From NCBI RefSeq assembly GCF_002551245.1, contig NZ_NTGZ01000003.1, forward strand, positions 1 through 64,000: a stretch of DNA of 64,000 nucleotides, read 5' to 3'. How positions within the stretch are numbered: the first letter of the stretch is position 1; each line of letters begins with the position of its first letter. The stretch comes from Streptomyces sp. rh34 (GTDB taxonomy: Bacteria; Actinomycetota; Actinomycetes; Streptomycetales; Streptomycetaceae). Shown here piece by piece: positions 26,768 to 38,100 of the stretch. Position numbers and translations under genes: made by a program. The notes under the pieces are model-generated. The model searched no databases. It had not been told where the DNA came from and saw nothing but the letters and a program-made list of their open reading frames with translations.

Positions 26768-27395
26768 GGGAACAACCCCGCGAGAACGCGGAGCAGTCCA
26801 CGACAAGCCCTGGCAAACCGGCCCACGGAGGGCCATCCCCCCAGGTGCGGGAAGCAGCTTCCGGTGCGTACGGAGTACTTCAACGGTAGGGGCCATCCCT
26901 GCGCGCGGGGAGCAGGCCGCCCACGTCTCGAAGGGGTGCCGGGCGTCTGAACCATCCCCGCAGGCGCGGGGAGCAGAGGACCACGGCGACGACCAGGAGG
27001 AGCGCGACGGGACCATCCCCGCGGGCGCTGGGGAGCAGTACGGGCCCGCGGGCCCTCGAGCTGGCCGTGCGGGGACCATCCTCGCAGGCGCGGGGAGCAG
27101 CAGGGAACCGAGGACGGTCACCCTGAGAAGTGGGGACCATCCCCGCAGGTGCGGGGAGCAGCGAAGACTTTCGGGTGTCGATGGCGACGGACCGGGACCA
27201 TCCCTACGTACATGGGGAGCAGCCGCCTCCCTCTACGTCGGCATCAACGGCATCCAGGGACCATCCCCGCGGGTGCGGGGAGCAGGGAAGCCCACGCGGC
27301 GTGCATGGCCGCAGCCTGGGACCATCCCCGCGGGTGCGGGGAGCAGATCCGGCTCATGTGGGCGTACAGGGTCACCACAGGACCATCCCCGCGGG
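26768..27395 (-). CRISPR. CRISPR array C (10 repeats plus a broken one, no leader)
   Basis: Repeats end at 26796, 26857, 26915, 26976, 27038, 27100, 27161, 27222, 27285 and 27346. The next repeat is cut after TCCCCGCGGG at 27395. Many repeats are degenerate. The two on the right carry GCGGGTGCGGGG, the same variant as the first repeat of array D. There is no leader on the right, where one would be expected. Confidence 0.9.
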
Positions 27396-27537
27396 ACACA
27401 TGGATCCGGCACTGGGACTGACACGAGAGACACTTCACACCACGGAATAGCTGACGTCTAGGACACTAGACCGTGGCCTACAAGCCGTCGGCCGCACCAC
27501 CGTGATCGCCGACGGTGCTACCGAGGCACCGGCCTGC

Positions 27538-27771
27538 TCATCCCGCACCGCCACGAGTACGGACAGAACGAACGCCCGCCCGGCCCTCCAGCCATCCCGC
27601 CACCGGCAGCAGACCCCGCACCAGGGCCCACTCCGCATCAGTCTTGTCCGAGCCGTGCCGGGGCTGGTGCTCCGGCCGGTCGGCCGCGTTCCCGAACCTG
27701 TGGGCGGGACAGTCACACCCAGGAGTGAACGGACTGGGCCAGGCCACCGTGACCACGCAACACTTCGACAA
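27538..27771 (-). pseudogene. transposase N-terminal fragment (IS5-like)
   Basis: The translated stretch at 27574-27651 (SDKTDAEWALVRGLLP) is the typical N-terminus of IS5-family transposases (SDLTDAEWALIEPLLP). The catalytic part is absent and the reading frame is lost on both sides. It lies 180 bp inside the left end of the island that interrupts arrays C and D. Confidence 0.6.
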
Positions 27772-28273
27772 CAGGGCCTTTTGCTTCCCGCTGGACTCGA
27801 CAACCGCGAGCTACCAAGAGGCCCTTCTCTTCATGCCCTGACGTCAGCCAACTCACCCGATCCAGCATCCCGTTCGAACCAGACCGAGCACACGAACGGA
27901 TAGAGAACGGGCAGTTAGTGGATGAGTTCCGCGAGGGCGGCGCAGGCGTGGAAGATCCAGATGGCCCGGAGGCGGGCGTTTCTGGACTGTTTACCTTGCG
28001 AAATCGGAGATGACGGAGTGAGTGCAGACGCTCGGCTCTCAGCAGTCGCTGCTACGCATCAACTGCGCCTTGCTACACAGTAGTTGATATGCTTTTCCGG
28101 GCGCGCGGTCCGCTTTTGCTGGCGGGTGGCGGTCGCCCGCTTCAGGTTGAAACTCCCGGATTCGCAATCGCCACTTTCCATGCCTGTGCCCTAGATCACT
28201 CTTGACGTGCCCCTTGGGGGCCTCGATATTTGGCTGACTTTTGTGAAGGCCATGTGGAAAACGGGGCGGGTCT
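27772..28273. other. non-coding stretch upstream of the LamG gene
   Basis: No supported gene. The base composition around 27990-28270 is A/T-richer than the surroundings, consistent with promoter DNA for the LamG and RHS genes, but no clear hexamers could be fixed. Confidence 0.4.
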
Positions 28274-31200
28274 GTGACTGGTGGCATGTGGCGTCGAGCG
28301 CGTCACGGTGTGTGCGTGACGGCTGTGCTGTCCGCTATGTTGAGCGTGGTTCCAGCGCTGAACTCGCAGGCAGCGGCGTCGCCTTCCCTTCCGGCCCCCT
28401 TGGGTTCGCCGGAGCTCCGGGCTTCGGCCGCCGCTGTGGCGTCGGGCGAACGTGTGGAAGTGGTGGAGGAGCGCTCCGAGCGGGAAACGGTCTTCGCCAA
28501 CCCGGACGGGACGACGTTCACGATGGAGAAATCCATCGCTCCGGTCCGCGTGGCTCGCCAAGGGAAGTGGGTGGAACCCGACCCGACCCTGGTGCGACAT
28601 ACAGACGGGTCGGTCGGTCCTGCGGCGGCCGCTGTGGACCTCTCATTCTCCGGCGGGGGTGATGGAGCGGACCTCGTCACCATCGCCGAGGGCAGACAAT
28701 CCGTATCGCTCGGCTGGCCCGGTGCACTGCCCGCGCCGCGCCTCGACGGAGAACACGCGGTCTACGAGAACGTACTGCCGGACGTGAACCTGGTCCTCAC
28801 CGCGACGGTCGAGGGCTTCAGGCAGGTGCTGGAGGTGGAGACGCCCGAAGCAGCAGCGAACCCGGCACTCAAGGCAATTGAGTACCGATTCGGCGCGGAG
28901 GGCCTGAAGATTCGCGCCGGCGTCGGCGGGGGAGCGGACGCGTTGGACGGCAACGGCCGACCGGTCTTCCGTTCGCCCGCTGCCCGGATGTGGGACTCCG
29001 CTGGTGACAGCGCTGCCTCCGCTCCTGTCCAGCGGTCGCTCCAGCGTGCCACTCCCGTCGGACCCGGTACGGGTGAGCCCGTACCGGTCGGTCCCGTGGA
29101 GGAGACGGACCGATTGTCCGGCCCGGGGCCTGGTGATGCGTCCTCGGTGATGGATCTTCGCTTCACGGACTCGACGATGACGGTTGAGCCCGACGCCGAG
29201 ATGCTGTCCAGCACCGAAGAGAAGGACTTCCCGCTCTACATCGACCCGCCGGTTGATCTGGAGGACTCCGAGCGCACGGTGCTCTCGTCGGACGGTGATG
29301 TGTTCTGGAACTTCTCCGGTGGCAAGAACGGCATGAGCGTCGGCAAGTGCGGTTCGGCGGTCATCGGAGGCGTCTCGTACTACTGTGGCAACGGCTATGT
29401 GAACCGCATGTACTTCGAGTTTTCTCCTGGAAAGCTGAAGGGCAAGCACGTCCTGGACGCCACCTTCGCCGTCACGGAGACGTGGTCGTTCTCGTGCGAC
29501 GCGCGCTGGGTCGATTTGGAGCGTACGAACAACATCTCCTCGTCGTCGAAGTGGCCCGGCCCGAAGAAGCTGGACCAGATGGGGGACCGTAAGGTGTCGG
29601 CGGGCCGTGGCACCCACTGCTCACCGTCCCAGCCGCGCGCGCCCATCGAGTTCCACGACTACGCGCCGGAGCCCGACGAGAACCTGACGCCGACCGTCCG
29701 CAGTTTCGCCGACGGGAAGATCTCCCGGCTGACGCTCATGCTGATGGCCAAGGATGAGTCCGACACGATCGCGTGGAAGCGGTTCGACGACGATGCCGTC
29801 CTGAGCGTCGACTATGTGGGCAAGCCGGCCAAGCCCAGCAACATCGGTCCTGTGGTGGGCGCGTCCCACGACTGCAACACGGTCGAGTCCGCTCCGGCGA
29901 TCGTCACCGACGCCACTCCGGACCTGACGGCGACACCTCAGACGGCGTCCGGCGGCGAGTCCGGCGCGAAGCTGCGCGTGGCCATGGACGTGGACAAGAA
30001 GCAGAGCGACGGCACCTGGGTCAACGCGATGAGCGAGGCCGTCCGTCCCAGCAGCGGATACGTCGGCGACAACGTGAAGGTCACGTACACAGCCCCGACC
30101 CTGCCGGAGAACACACTCCTGCGTATGCGTGCCTGGACACGGTCCCACTACGGTTCCGAGTGGCTGGCCGGGCCTTCCAACGGCTCCACCACGGGTTGGT
30201 GCTACTTCAAGATCGATAGTCAGGCGCCGAAGCCGCCGACCATCACGTTCAACAGCACCGGGACGGACTCCTACACACCCTGCACGCCGAACGACTGCGT
30301 CCCCCACGGAAAACCGGGCAAGGCAGGCTCCTTCACGCTCGGCCCGGCGCCCGGCGACGTGAACATCGCCTACCGCTACAAGCTGACCAGCGGTTCCTAC
30401 AGCTCGGGTTGGTCCTCCTACTTGCCGGGAGCCACCGCGAAGATCTTCCCGGTACCTCCTGTCTCCGGCACGATGACCCTGCATGCCGAAGCGAAGGACA
30501 ACTACCTCCCCGGCGCCGGCAACTCCGTCGAATTCGTGGTCAAGGAAGGCGACGGGCCCGTCGCCCGCTGGAACTTCGCCGAGGCGTCCGGCGCAGCCCT
30601 GGACACCTCTACCGCTGATCCGAGCCTGGGCGACAACGCCGACCTGACCGGTGGAGCGACCCGCACCGACCAGGGACGCCGGGGCGAGGTCACTGTCACC
30701 CCCGCGACCGAGACCGCGCCTGCCGTCAAGACCACCGACAGCGGCCTCAAGCTGAACGGCACCACGTCCTACGCGGCCACCACCGGACCAGTCATCGACA
30801 CCCGAGCCTCCTACACCGTCGCCGCATGGGTCCGAATGGACAACCCGACGCGCAACGCCACCGTGATGGGCCAAGACGGCGTCAACCGCAGCCCCTTCCT
30901 ATTGGGCTACGAGCACAGCCTCAAGAAGTGGACTTTCCGCGAGGCCACCGTGGATGCACCTGCGGGAGGAAGCTGGCCGTACGAGCGTGTGGTCTCCAAG
31001 AACGAGGCGGTGCCGAAGGTCTGGACTCATCTCGCGGGCGTCTTCAACGCCGTCGACAACACCATCAGCCTCTACGTCAACGGCGAGCTGCAGGCCTCCA
31101 CCGCCTTCACCACGCCCTGGGCCGCCAACGGCCCCTTGCAGATCGGCCGCGTCCACTGGTCGGGCGTCTACACGGACTACTTCCCCGGAGTGATCGACGA

Positions 31201-32008
31201 GGCAGCCGTGTGGCAGGAGGCCCTGACCGGGCCGCAGGTGGCGCAGGAAAGCGCTCTGCTAGCCGCCGACGGCAAGGCCTCGGTCGAACTCGTCGCCGCG
31301 TGGGAACCCGCCGGAGCGCAGGGAACGTCCCTGACGGACAGTGTCTCGGGTTACGGCCGTGCCCTGGCCCTTTCTTCGGGCGCTTCGCTGACCGATGAGG
31401 GACTGGAGCTGGACGGCACCGCCGGAGCGGGTACGACACCCGGGCCGGTGGTGGACGACTCAGGGTCCTTCACCGTCACCGCACAGGCCGTGGTCGACGG
31501 GGCGAAGATCCTGACGAAGCCGAACGGCTACAAGGCACAGGTTCTGGGCCAGCGCACCGCGACCGGCTCCTCCTGGAGCCTGTGGTTCGAGAAGACCGGC
31601 ACGAGGCAGGAACCGGAATACGACGAGAACGGCGATCCGGTCGTCGACGAGAACGGCAACTTCAAGACCGTCACCGTTCCCGTCGGCCGCTGGAACTTCG
31701 GGCGCCTGACCGCGGACGGCAGCGGCACATCCGTGCAGAGCATGGAAGAAGCCCTGGTGGATTCGGAGACCCGCCTCACCGGCGTCTACAACGCGCAGGA
31801 CCGGACGATCCAGCTGTATCTCACGTCCGACCAGCAGACCAGCGACGGCGTCGCCTACTCCGCACAGATCGGAACCGGCGAACTCGCGGCCGGCAAGGGC
31901 TATCTCGGATCCTGGGGCAACTTCCTCCCCGGCCGGCTCAACGACATCCGCCTCTGGGCGGGAGCGCTGAGCGACAGCGAGCAGGTCTCCGACGTCGTCG
32001 GAACCTGA
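28274..32008 (+). CDS. secreted LamG-domain protein, 1244 aa
   Basis: GTG start; an in-frame ATG 12 nt later is possible. Residues 1-35 form a signal peptide (basic start, hydrophobic core, then NSQAAASPS). The next 300 residues are beta-rich. Residues about 765-985 and 1010-1240 are two LamG/concanavalin-like modules (VARWNFAEASG ... YTVAAWVRMDN ... VWTHLAGVFNAVDNTISLYV ... IDEAAVWQEAL). Such proteins are often encoded just before large RHS proteins in Streptomyces and probably help display or bind them. It ends 135 nt before the RHS gene with a hairpin in between. Confidence 0.9.
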   Translation: MTGGMWRRARHGVCVTAVLSAMLSVVPALNSQAAASPSLPAPLGSPELRASAAAVASGERVEVVEERSERETVFANPDGTTFTMEKSIAPVRVARQGKWVEPDPTLVRHTDGSVGPAAAAVDLSFSGGGDGADLVTIAEGRQSVSLGWPGALPAPRLDGEHAVYENVLPDVNLVLTATVEGFRQVLEVETPEAAANPALKAIEYRFGAEGLKIRAGVGGGADALDGNGRPVFRSPAARMWDSAGDSAASAPVQRSLQRATPVGPGTGEPVPVGPVEETDRLSGPGPGDASSVMDLRFTDSTMTVEPDAEMLSSTEEKDFPLYIDPPVDLEDSERTVLSSDGDVFWNFSGGKNGMSVGKCGSAVIGGVSYYCGNGYVNRMYFEFSPGKLKGKHVLDATFAVTETWSFSCDARWVDLERTNNISSSSKWPGPKKLDQMGDRKVSAGRGTHCSPSQPRAPIEFHDYAPEPDENLTPTVRSFADGKISRLTLMLMAKDESDTIAWKRFDDDAVLSVDYVGKPAKPSNIGPVVGASHDCNTVESAPAIVTDATPDLTATPQTASGGESGAKLRVAMDVDKKQSDGTWVNAMSEAVRPSSGYVGDNVKVTYTAPTLPENTLLRMRAWTRSHYGSEWLAGPSNGSTTGWCYFKIDSQAPKPPTITFNSTGTDSYTPCTPNDCVPHGKPGKAGSFTLGPAPGDVNIAYRYKLTSGSYSSGWSSYLPGATAKIFPVPPVSGTMTLHAEAKDNYLPGAGNSVEFVVKEGDGPVARWNFAEASGAALDTSTADPSLGDNADLTGGATRTDQGRRGEVTVTPATETAPAVKTTDSGLKLNGTTSYAATTGPVIDTRASYTVAAWVRMDNPTRNATVMGQDGVNRSPFLLGYEHSLKKWTFREATVDAPAGGSWPYERVVSKNEAVPKVWTHLAGVFNAVDNTISLYVNGELQASTAFTTPWAANGPLQIGRVHWSGVYTDYFPGVIDEAAVWQEALTGPQVAQESALLAADGKASVELVAAWEPAGAQGTSLTDSVSGYGRALALSSGASLTDEGLELDGTAGAGTTPGPVVDDSGSFTVTAQAVVDGAKILTKPNGYKAQVLGQRTATGSSWSLWFEKTGTRQEPEYDENGDPVVDENGNFKTVTVPVGRWNFGRLTADGSGTSVQSMEEALVDSETRLTGVYNAQDRTIQLYLTSDQQTSDGVAYSAQIGTGELAAGKGYLGSWGNFLPGRLNDIRLWAGALSDSEQVSDVVGT

Positions 32009-32040
32009 GCTCCACCAGCGCACCCCGCACTCCGCACTCT

Positions 32041-32077
32041 CGGGCGTGACCGGCTCCGTACGCGCCGGTCACGCCCG
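32041..32077 (+). terminator. 13-bp perfect hairpin between LamG and RHS genes
   Basis: CGGGCGTGACCGG / CCGGTCACGCCCG with an 11-nt loop, 33 nt after the LamG stop. It would attenuate read-through into the RHS gene. Confidence 0.65.
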
Positions 32078-32143
32078 CACCCCCGCACTCCACCCTGCTG
32101 TCCCGCCCGCGAGCGGTTCGGCTGCCGCTCCCGGAGAGAAGAC

Positions 32144-35100
32144 GTGTCCGTGTCCCGATCCCTTCCCGCCTTCCTGAGGCGCACCACGCCAGGCCGCTTC
32201 GGCTCCGGTGGCACTCGGCGGTTCCGCGTACCCCTGGTCGGGGCATTGGCGCTCGCCCTCTCCGTACCCGCCGGCCTCGCCCCGATGGCGATGGCCGCGG
32301 ACCCCCTGGGACGTCCCGACGTTCCGGCGCCCCGGATCAGCAAAGTCAAGGCCGTCCCGGCCCTGGGGACGAGCAAGGCGCGCGAGCGGGCGGCGGAGAA
32401 CAAGGCCCTTAACGCCCGGCAGGCGGCACAGGCCCGCAGCGAGCACGCGGCCCGCTGGCCCAAGCCGTCACGGAGCGACCAGGAGATATCCGGGAAGCGG
32501 GGAACGGCGGGCGCCGGACCCGTGTCCCTGTTCGCGCCTCGCCCTTCGAAGGCCTCCTCCCGTGCCGCGAAGCCCGCACCGGCCGCCGCCGGCACCGCCA
32601 GCGTGAACGTCCTCGACCAGAAGACCGCTCGCGGCGCGGGCGTCACCGGTGTGGTGTTCACCGCCGCGGTCGACTCGCCGGGCAAGGCCGGGCTGACCGT
32701 CGACTACTCCTCCTTCGCCGACGCGATCGGCGGAAACTGGGGCTCGCGCCTCGGTCTAGTGTCACTGCCCGCCTGTGCGCTGACCAGCCCGCAGAAGCGG
32801 GAGTGCCGTACACAGACCGCCGTGCCGTCCCGGAACGACACCGTCGCGCAGACCCTCTCCGCACAGGTGGTCGTACCCCGGGCTGCCGCCAGGAGCGGCA
32901 CGTCCTCGGCGGCCGTCTTCGCCGTGACGGCGTCCGCCACCCCGGCGTCCGGCGCGGGCGACTACAAGGCGACGCCACTGGCCGCGTCCTCCAGCTGGGA
33001 GGCCGGCGGCTCGTCGGGAGCGTTCAGTTGGTCCTACCCCCTCAGCGTGCCGCCCGCCGCCGCGGGACCGGCGCCCTCGCTGTCGGTCTCCTACGACACG
33101 GCCAGCACCGACGGCCGGACCTCGAACACCAACAACCAGGGCTCCATGCTGGGTGAGGGATTCGATCTCACTTCTTCCTACATCGAGCGCAAGTACGGCT
33201 CGTGTGATGGTGACGGCCAGGATGACAAGGTCGACCAGTGCTGGAAGTACGAGAACGCTACTTTGGTCCTTAGTGGCAAGGCCAATGAGCTGGTCAAAGA
33301 TGACACCACTGGCGTGTGGCGCTTGAAGAACGACGACGCCTCCCAGGTCACCCACGAGACCGGTGCCGCCAACGACGACGACGGCGACGACATCGCCGGT
33401 GGCAAGGGCGACGGCAAGGGCGAGTACTGGAAGGTCACCACCGGCGACGGTACGGTCTACACCTTCGGTCTGAACAAGCTGCCCGGCGCGGGGACGGAGC
33501 GGACCAACTCCGTTTGGACGGTCCCCGTCTTCGGCGACGACTCCGGCGAGCCCGGATACTCCTCCGGCACCGGCTTCTCCGGCCGTGCCAAGACCCAGGC
33601 GTGGCGCTGGAACCTCGACCTGGTCACCGACGTCCACGGCAACGCCTCCACCTACTGGTACAAGGCGGACACGAACCACTACGCCAAGAACGGCGACAAG
33701 ACCGAGCTCGCCGAGTACACCCGCGGCGGCTACCTCCAGGAGATCAGGTACGGCCTCCGCTCGGACACCCTGTTCACCGGCAACGCATCCGGGAAGGTCT
33801 CCTTCACCTACAGCGAGCGCTGCACCGCCGACGACTGCTCCGCACTGACCGAGGACACCGCCAAAAGATGGCCTGATGTCCCCTTCGATGCTATCTGTAC
33901 GGCCAATGAGACTGACTGCCTCGCCACGGGGCCGTCCTTCTTTACCCGCAAGATGCTCACTTCCATCGAGACGCAGGTGTGGTCCACGGCCGCCGAGCCC
34001 GACGCGTACAAGCCGGTGGACAGCTACGCGCTCGCCTACCAGTTCCTGGACGGCGGGGACATCGGCAACCCCTCGGACAAGACGCTCGTCCTCAAGTCGC
34101 TCCAGCGGACCGGTCAGAACGGCGGATCCGTCACCGTGCCGCCGGTCGAATTCGGCTACCACATGCGGCCCAACCGGGTCGACGCCACGGACAACATCCG
34201 CCCGCTGACCCGCCCGCGCATCAACACGGTCACCACGGAGACCGGCGCGATCACCACGGTTACCCTCTCCGACCCGCAGTGCGTCCGGGGCAGCAAGATG
34301 CCCAAGGCGGAGGACGACAACAACCTCTCGTGCTATCCGGTCTACTGGCCGGCCAACGGCGGCGAACCGATACTGGACTGGTTCCACAAGTACAACGTCC
34401 TCGCCGTCACCACCTCCGACCCCGCGGGCCAGAACCCCGCGGTGGAGAACTCGTACACCTACGAGAACCCCGGCTGGCACTACAACAACGACCCCTTCAC
34501 CCCACAGGACGAGCGGACCTGGTCCAGCTGGCGCGGATACCAGAAGGTCACCACGTACACAGGGGACACCGACCACCCGCAGTCCAAGACGGTGCGCCTG
34601 TACATGCAGGGCATGCACGGGGACAAGCGCCTCGACGGCACGACCCGCAGCGCCCAGGTCCTGGGGATCGACGTCGCGGGCCTGAACGCGTCCGACGCCA
34701 CCGACCTGGACGTCTACTCCGGGTTCCTGCGCCAGGAGATCACCTACAACGCCGCGGAGCCCGTCTCCGTGTCCTTCAGCAACATCTGGTACCAGCAGAC
34801 GGCGAGCCAGCAGCGTTCGTACGCCAACACCAAGGCGAACTTCGTCCGCACCGCGCGGACGTACCAGAACACCTACCTGCCCGTCAGCAACACCTGGCGG
34901 CGCACCAGCACCACGCACACGTACGACACCACCTACGGCATGGTCACCCGGACCGACTCGAGCGGCGACATGGCCAAGTCCGGCGACGAAACCTGCGCAC
35001 GCACCTGGTACGCCCGTAACCCCGCCAAGGGGCTGACCAACCTCGTCTCCCGTACGCGCGTCGTCGGCTCCGCCTGCCTCGACTCGGCTGGGGCGACTAT

Positions 35101-38100
35101 CACCGACGACAAGCTCAGCCTCCCGGCGAGCTCCGCGGTTCGGGGAGACGTGCTGTCCGACACCGCGGCCGTCTACGACAACGCTTCCGCGACCGGCTGG
35201 ACCGCTTCCCAGACCCCGACGCGCGGGCTCGCGACCTGGGCAGGCAGAGCCAAGGCGTACCCGGTAGTCGCCGGAACCAATGACCGTCATCCGGCCGCCA
35301 ACGGTGGCTGGCAGACCGTCACGAAAGCCACCCATGACACCCTCGGCCGCCCGCTCGCGATCACCGATGCCAAGGGCTACATCACTTCCACCGCGTACTA
35401 CCCAGCGACGGCCGGCCCGCTGACCTCGACTATTATCTCGGCACCAAAACTGACCTCCAATGGACAGGTCCACAAGGCGTATTCGTACCTGGATCCGGCG
35501 CGCGGATCGGTCACCAGTACGCTCGACGCCAACCTGAAGAAGACCGAGAACACCTACGACGCACTCGGCCGCCTCATCGCCACCTGGGCGCCGAACCGGA
35601 CCAAGGGCATCGACACACCCACGGCGAAGTACGACTACAACTTCGCGCGAGGCAGCCAGCCCTGGACCTCCGTCAGCACGCTCAGGGCCGACGGCCAGAC
35701 CTACCGGACCAGCTACGCCATCGCCGACGCCCTGCTGCGTCCGCTCCAGTCCCAGACCGAATCCCCGCTCGGCGGCCGGATCCTCACCGACACCCGTTAC
35801 GACGCGCGCGGACTCGCCTACGAGACGTACGCGGACATCTACGACAACCTCAAGGCCCCGAACGGCACCTACACTCGCGCCTCCTACGCCCACACCCCGG
35901 CGCTGACCCGGACGACGTTCGACGCGGCGGCCCGGCCCACGAAGACCACGCTCACCGTGTTCGGAGCGGACCGCTGGTCGACCACCACCAGCTACACCGG
36001 CGACTCGACCGCCACCACCGCGCCCCAGGGCGGAAACGCCTCGCGCACCATCACCGACGCGCTGGGCCGCACCGCGGAGACCCGCACCTACGGGGGCGCC
36101 ACCCCGACGGACACGGCGTACGGGGCCGCGACCGGTACCCCTTACACCCGGGTGAAGTACGACTACACCCGGGACGGCAAGCCGTCCGTGATCACCGGCA
36201 TCGACGATGCCAAGTGGAGCTACACCTACGACCTGTTCGGCCGCGAGGTCACCGCGACCGACCCGGACAAGGGCAGCACCAGCACCCAGTACACCGACCT
36301 GGACCAGGTCGGCCTCACCAAGGACGCGCGCAACTCGAAGCTGCTGTACGCGTACGACGAACTGGGCCGCAAGACCGGCCTGTGGCAGTCCGAAAAGTCG
36401 GACGCGAACAAGCTCGCCGACTGGACCTACGACACGCTCCTGAAGGGCCAGCCCGACGCCTCCACCCGCTACGTGGGCGGAGCCACAGGAAAGAAGTACA
36501 AGAAGCAGGTCACCGCATACGACACGCTCGGCCGCGCCACCAGCACCGACGTCGTGCTGCCAGCCGATGACCCGCTGGTCACCTCCGGGGCCGTCACCTC
36601 CACCCTCACGTTCGGAACGGCGTACCTCCCGGACGGGAGCATCGCCAACACCAAGGAGCCGGGAGCCGGCGGCCTCGCCGCTGAGATCGTCTCGCCCAAG
36701 TACAACTCCACCGGCCTGGTCACGGAGCTCTCGGGCACCAGCACCTACCTGCTCGGCGTCTCGTACTCCGCCATCGGCCAGGTCGAACAGCTCTCGCTGG
36801 GAGCGGGCGCGAAGAACACCTACATCACCAACAAGTACGAGCCGGGTACCGGCCGACTCACCCGCAGCCATGTCACGGACCAGACCCACCCGTACATGCT
36901 CCAGGACCTCAACTTCGCCCGGGACGACGCCGGCAACGTGTTGTCGATCCTCGACCCCACGACGCTCGGCGGCACGGCCGAGGCCGACAACCAGTGCTTC
37001 GCCTACGACGAACACCGCCGCATGACCGATGCCTGGACCCCGAAGTCCGCCGACTGCGCCGCCTCCGGCCGCACCACGGCCAACCTCGACGGCGCGGCAC
37101 CGTACTGGACGAGCTACACGTACAACAGCGCGGGCCAGCGCAGCACCGAGACCACCCACACCGCGACCGGTGATGCGACCACCGGCTACGAGTACAAGAC
37201 GCCGGCCGGCCAGCCCCACCCCCTGGTGAAGACCACCGGGGCGAAGGCCGCCACGTACGGCTACGACCTGGCGGGCAACACGACCACCCGCCCCGGCACC
37301 CAGGCCACCCAGACCCTGGCCTGGAACTCCGAGGGCGAACTGGCCTCCACCACCGAACCGGCTACCGGGACCAAGCCCGCGCTGGGTACCGGCTACCTCT
37401 ACGACGCGGACGGGGAACTGCTAATCCGCCGCGCGACCGGCGACGGGGACACCGTCCTCTACCTCGGCTCGACCGAGGTACGCCTCACCGTCAAGGGCAC
37501 CGCGAAGACGGTCACCGGCACCCGCTACTACAGCGCCGCGGGTCAGACGCTCGCCGTCCGCACGGCCACGTCGGGCACGGTCGGCACCAAGCTCAGCTTC
37601 CTGGCCGCCGACCACCACGGCACGAGCAGCGTCGCCACCGACGCCACCACCCAGGCCGTCACCAAGCGCTACAGCACACCGTTCGGCGCACCGCGCGGCA
37701 CCAAGCAGACTTCCTGGCCGGACGACAAGGGGTTCCTTGGTAAACCCATTGATGCGACAACAGGCCTGACTCACATCGGAGCACGCGAGTACGACCCAAA
37801 TATTGGCCAGTTCATCAGCATTGACCCGATCCTTTCACTCGATCAGCACCAATCGCTGAATGGCTACGTTTACGCTAACGGAAATCCCGTCTCTCTGACG
37901 GACCCGTCGGGGCTCAGGCCTGACGGAGCCTGCGGAGGAAGTAGTTCATCGTGTAACGGCGGGACCGAGAGCTGGTCTAAGACGGATACTTCTTGGACCG
38001 TTGACTACTCGAAGCCGGTGAGTAATAACACGGATGGTTCTACTACCTATTACAACAGCAGTTACACCATCGGAAAGGGAGGGTGGTCTGGAAATTCGAA

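Noticed and set aside
27456-27471. GTCTAG-GACA-CTAGAC inverted repeat near the left island border as a transposon end
   Set aside because: No matching inverted copy was found at the right border, so it is not supported as a terminal repeat.
32762-37219. 1485-codon minus-strand frame
   Set aside because: Antisense shadow of the RHS gene, which has the repeat signature and core motif.
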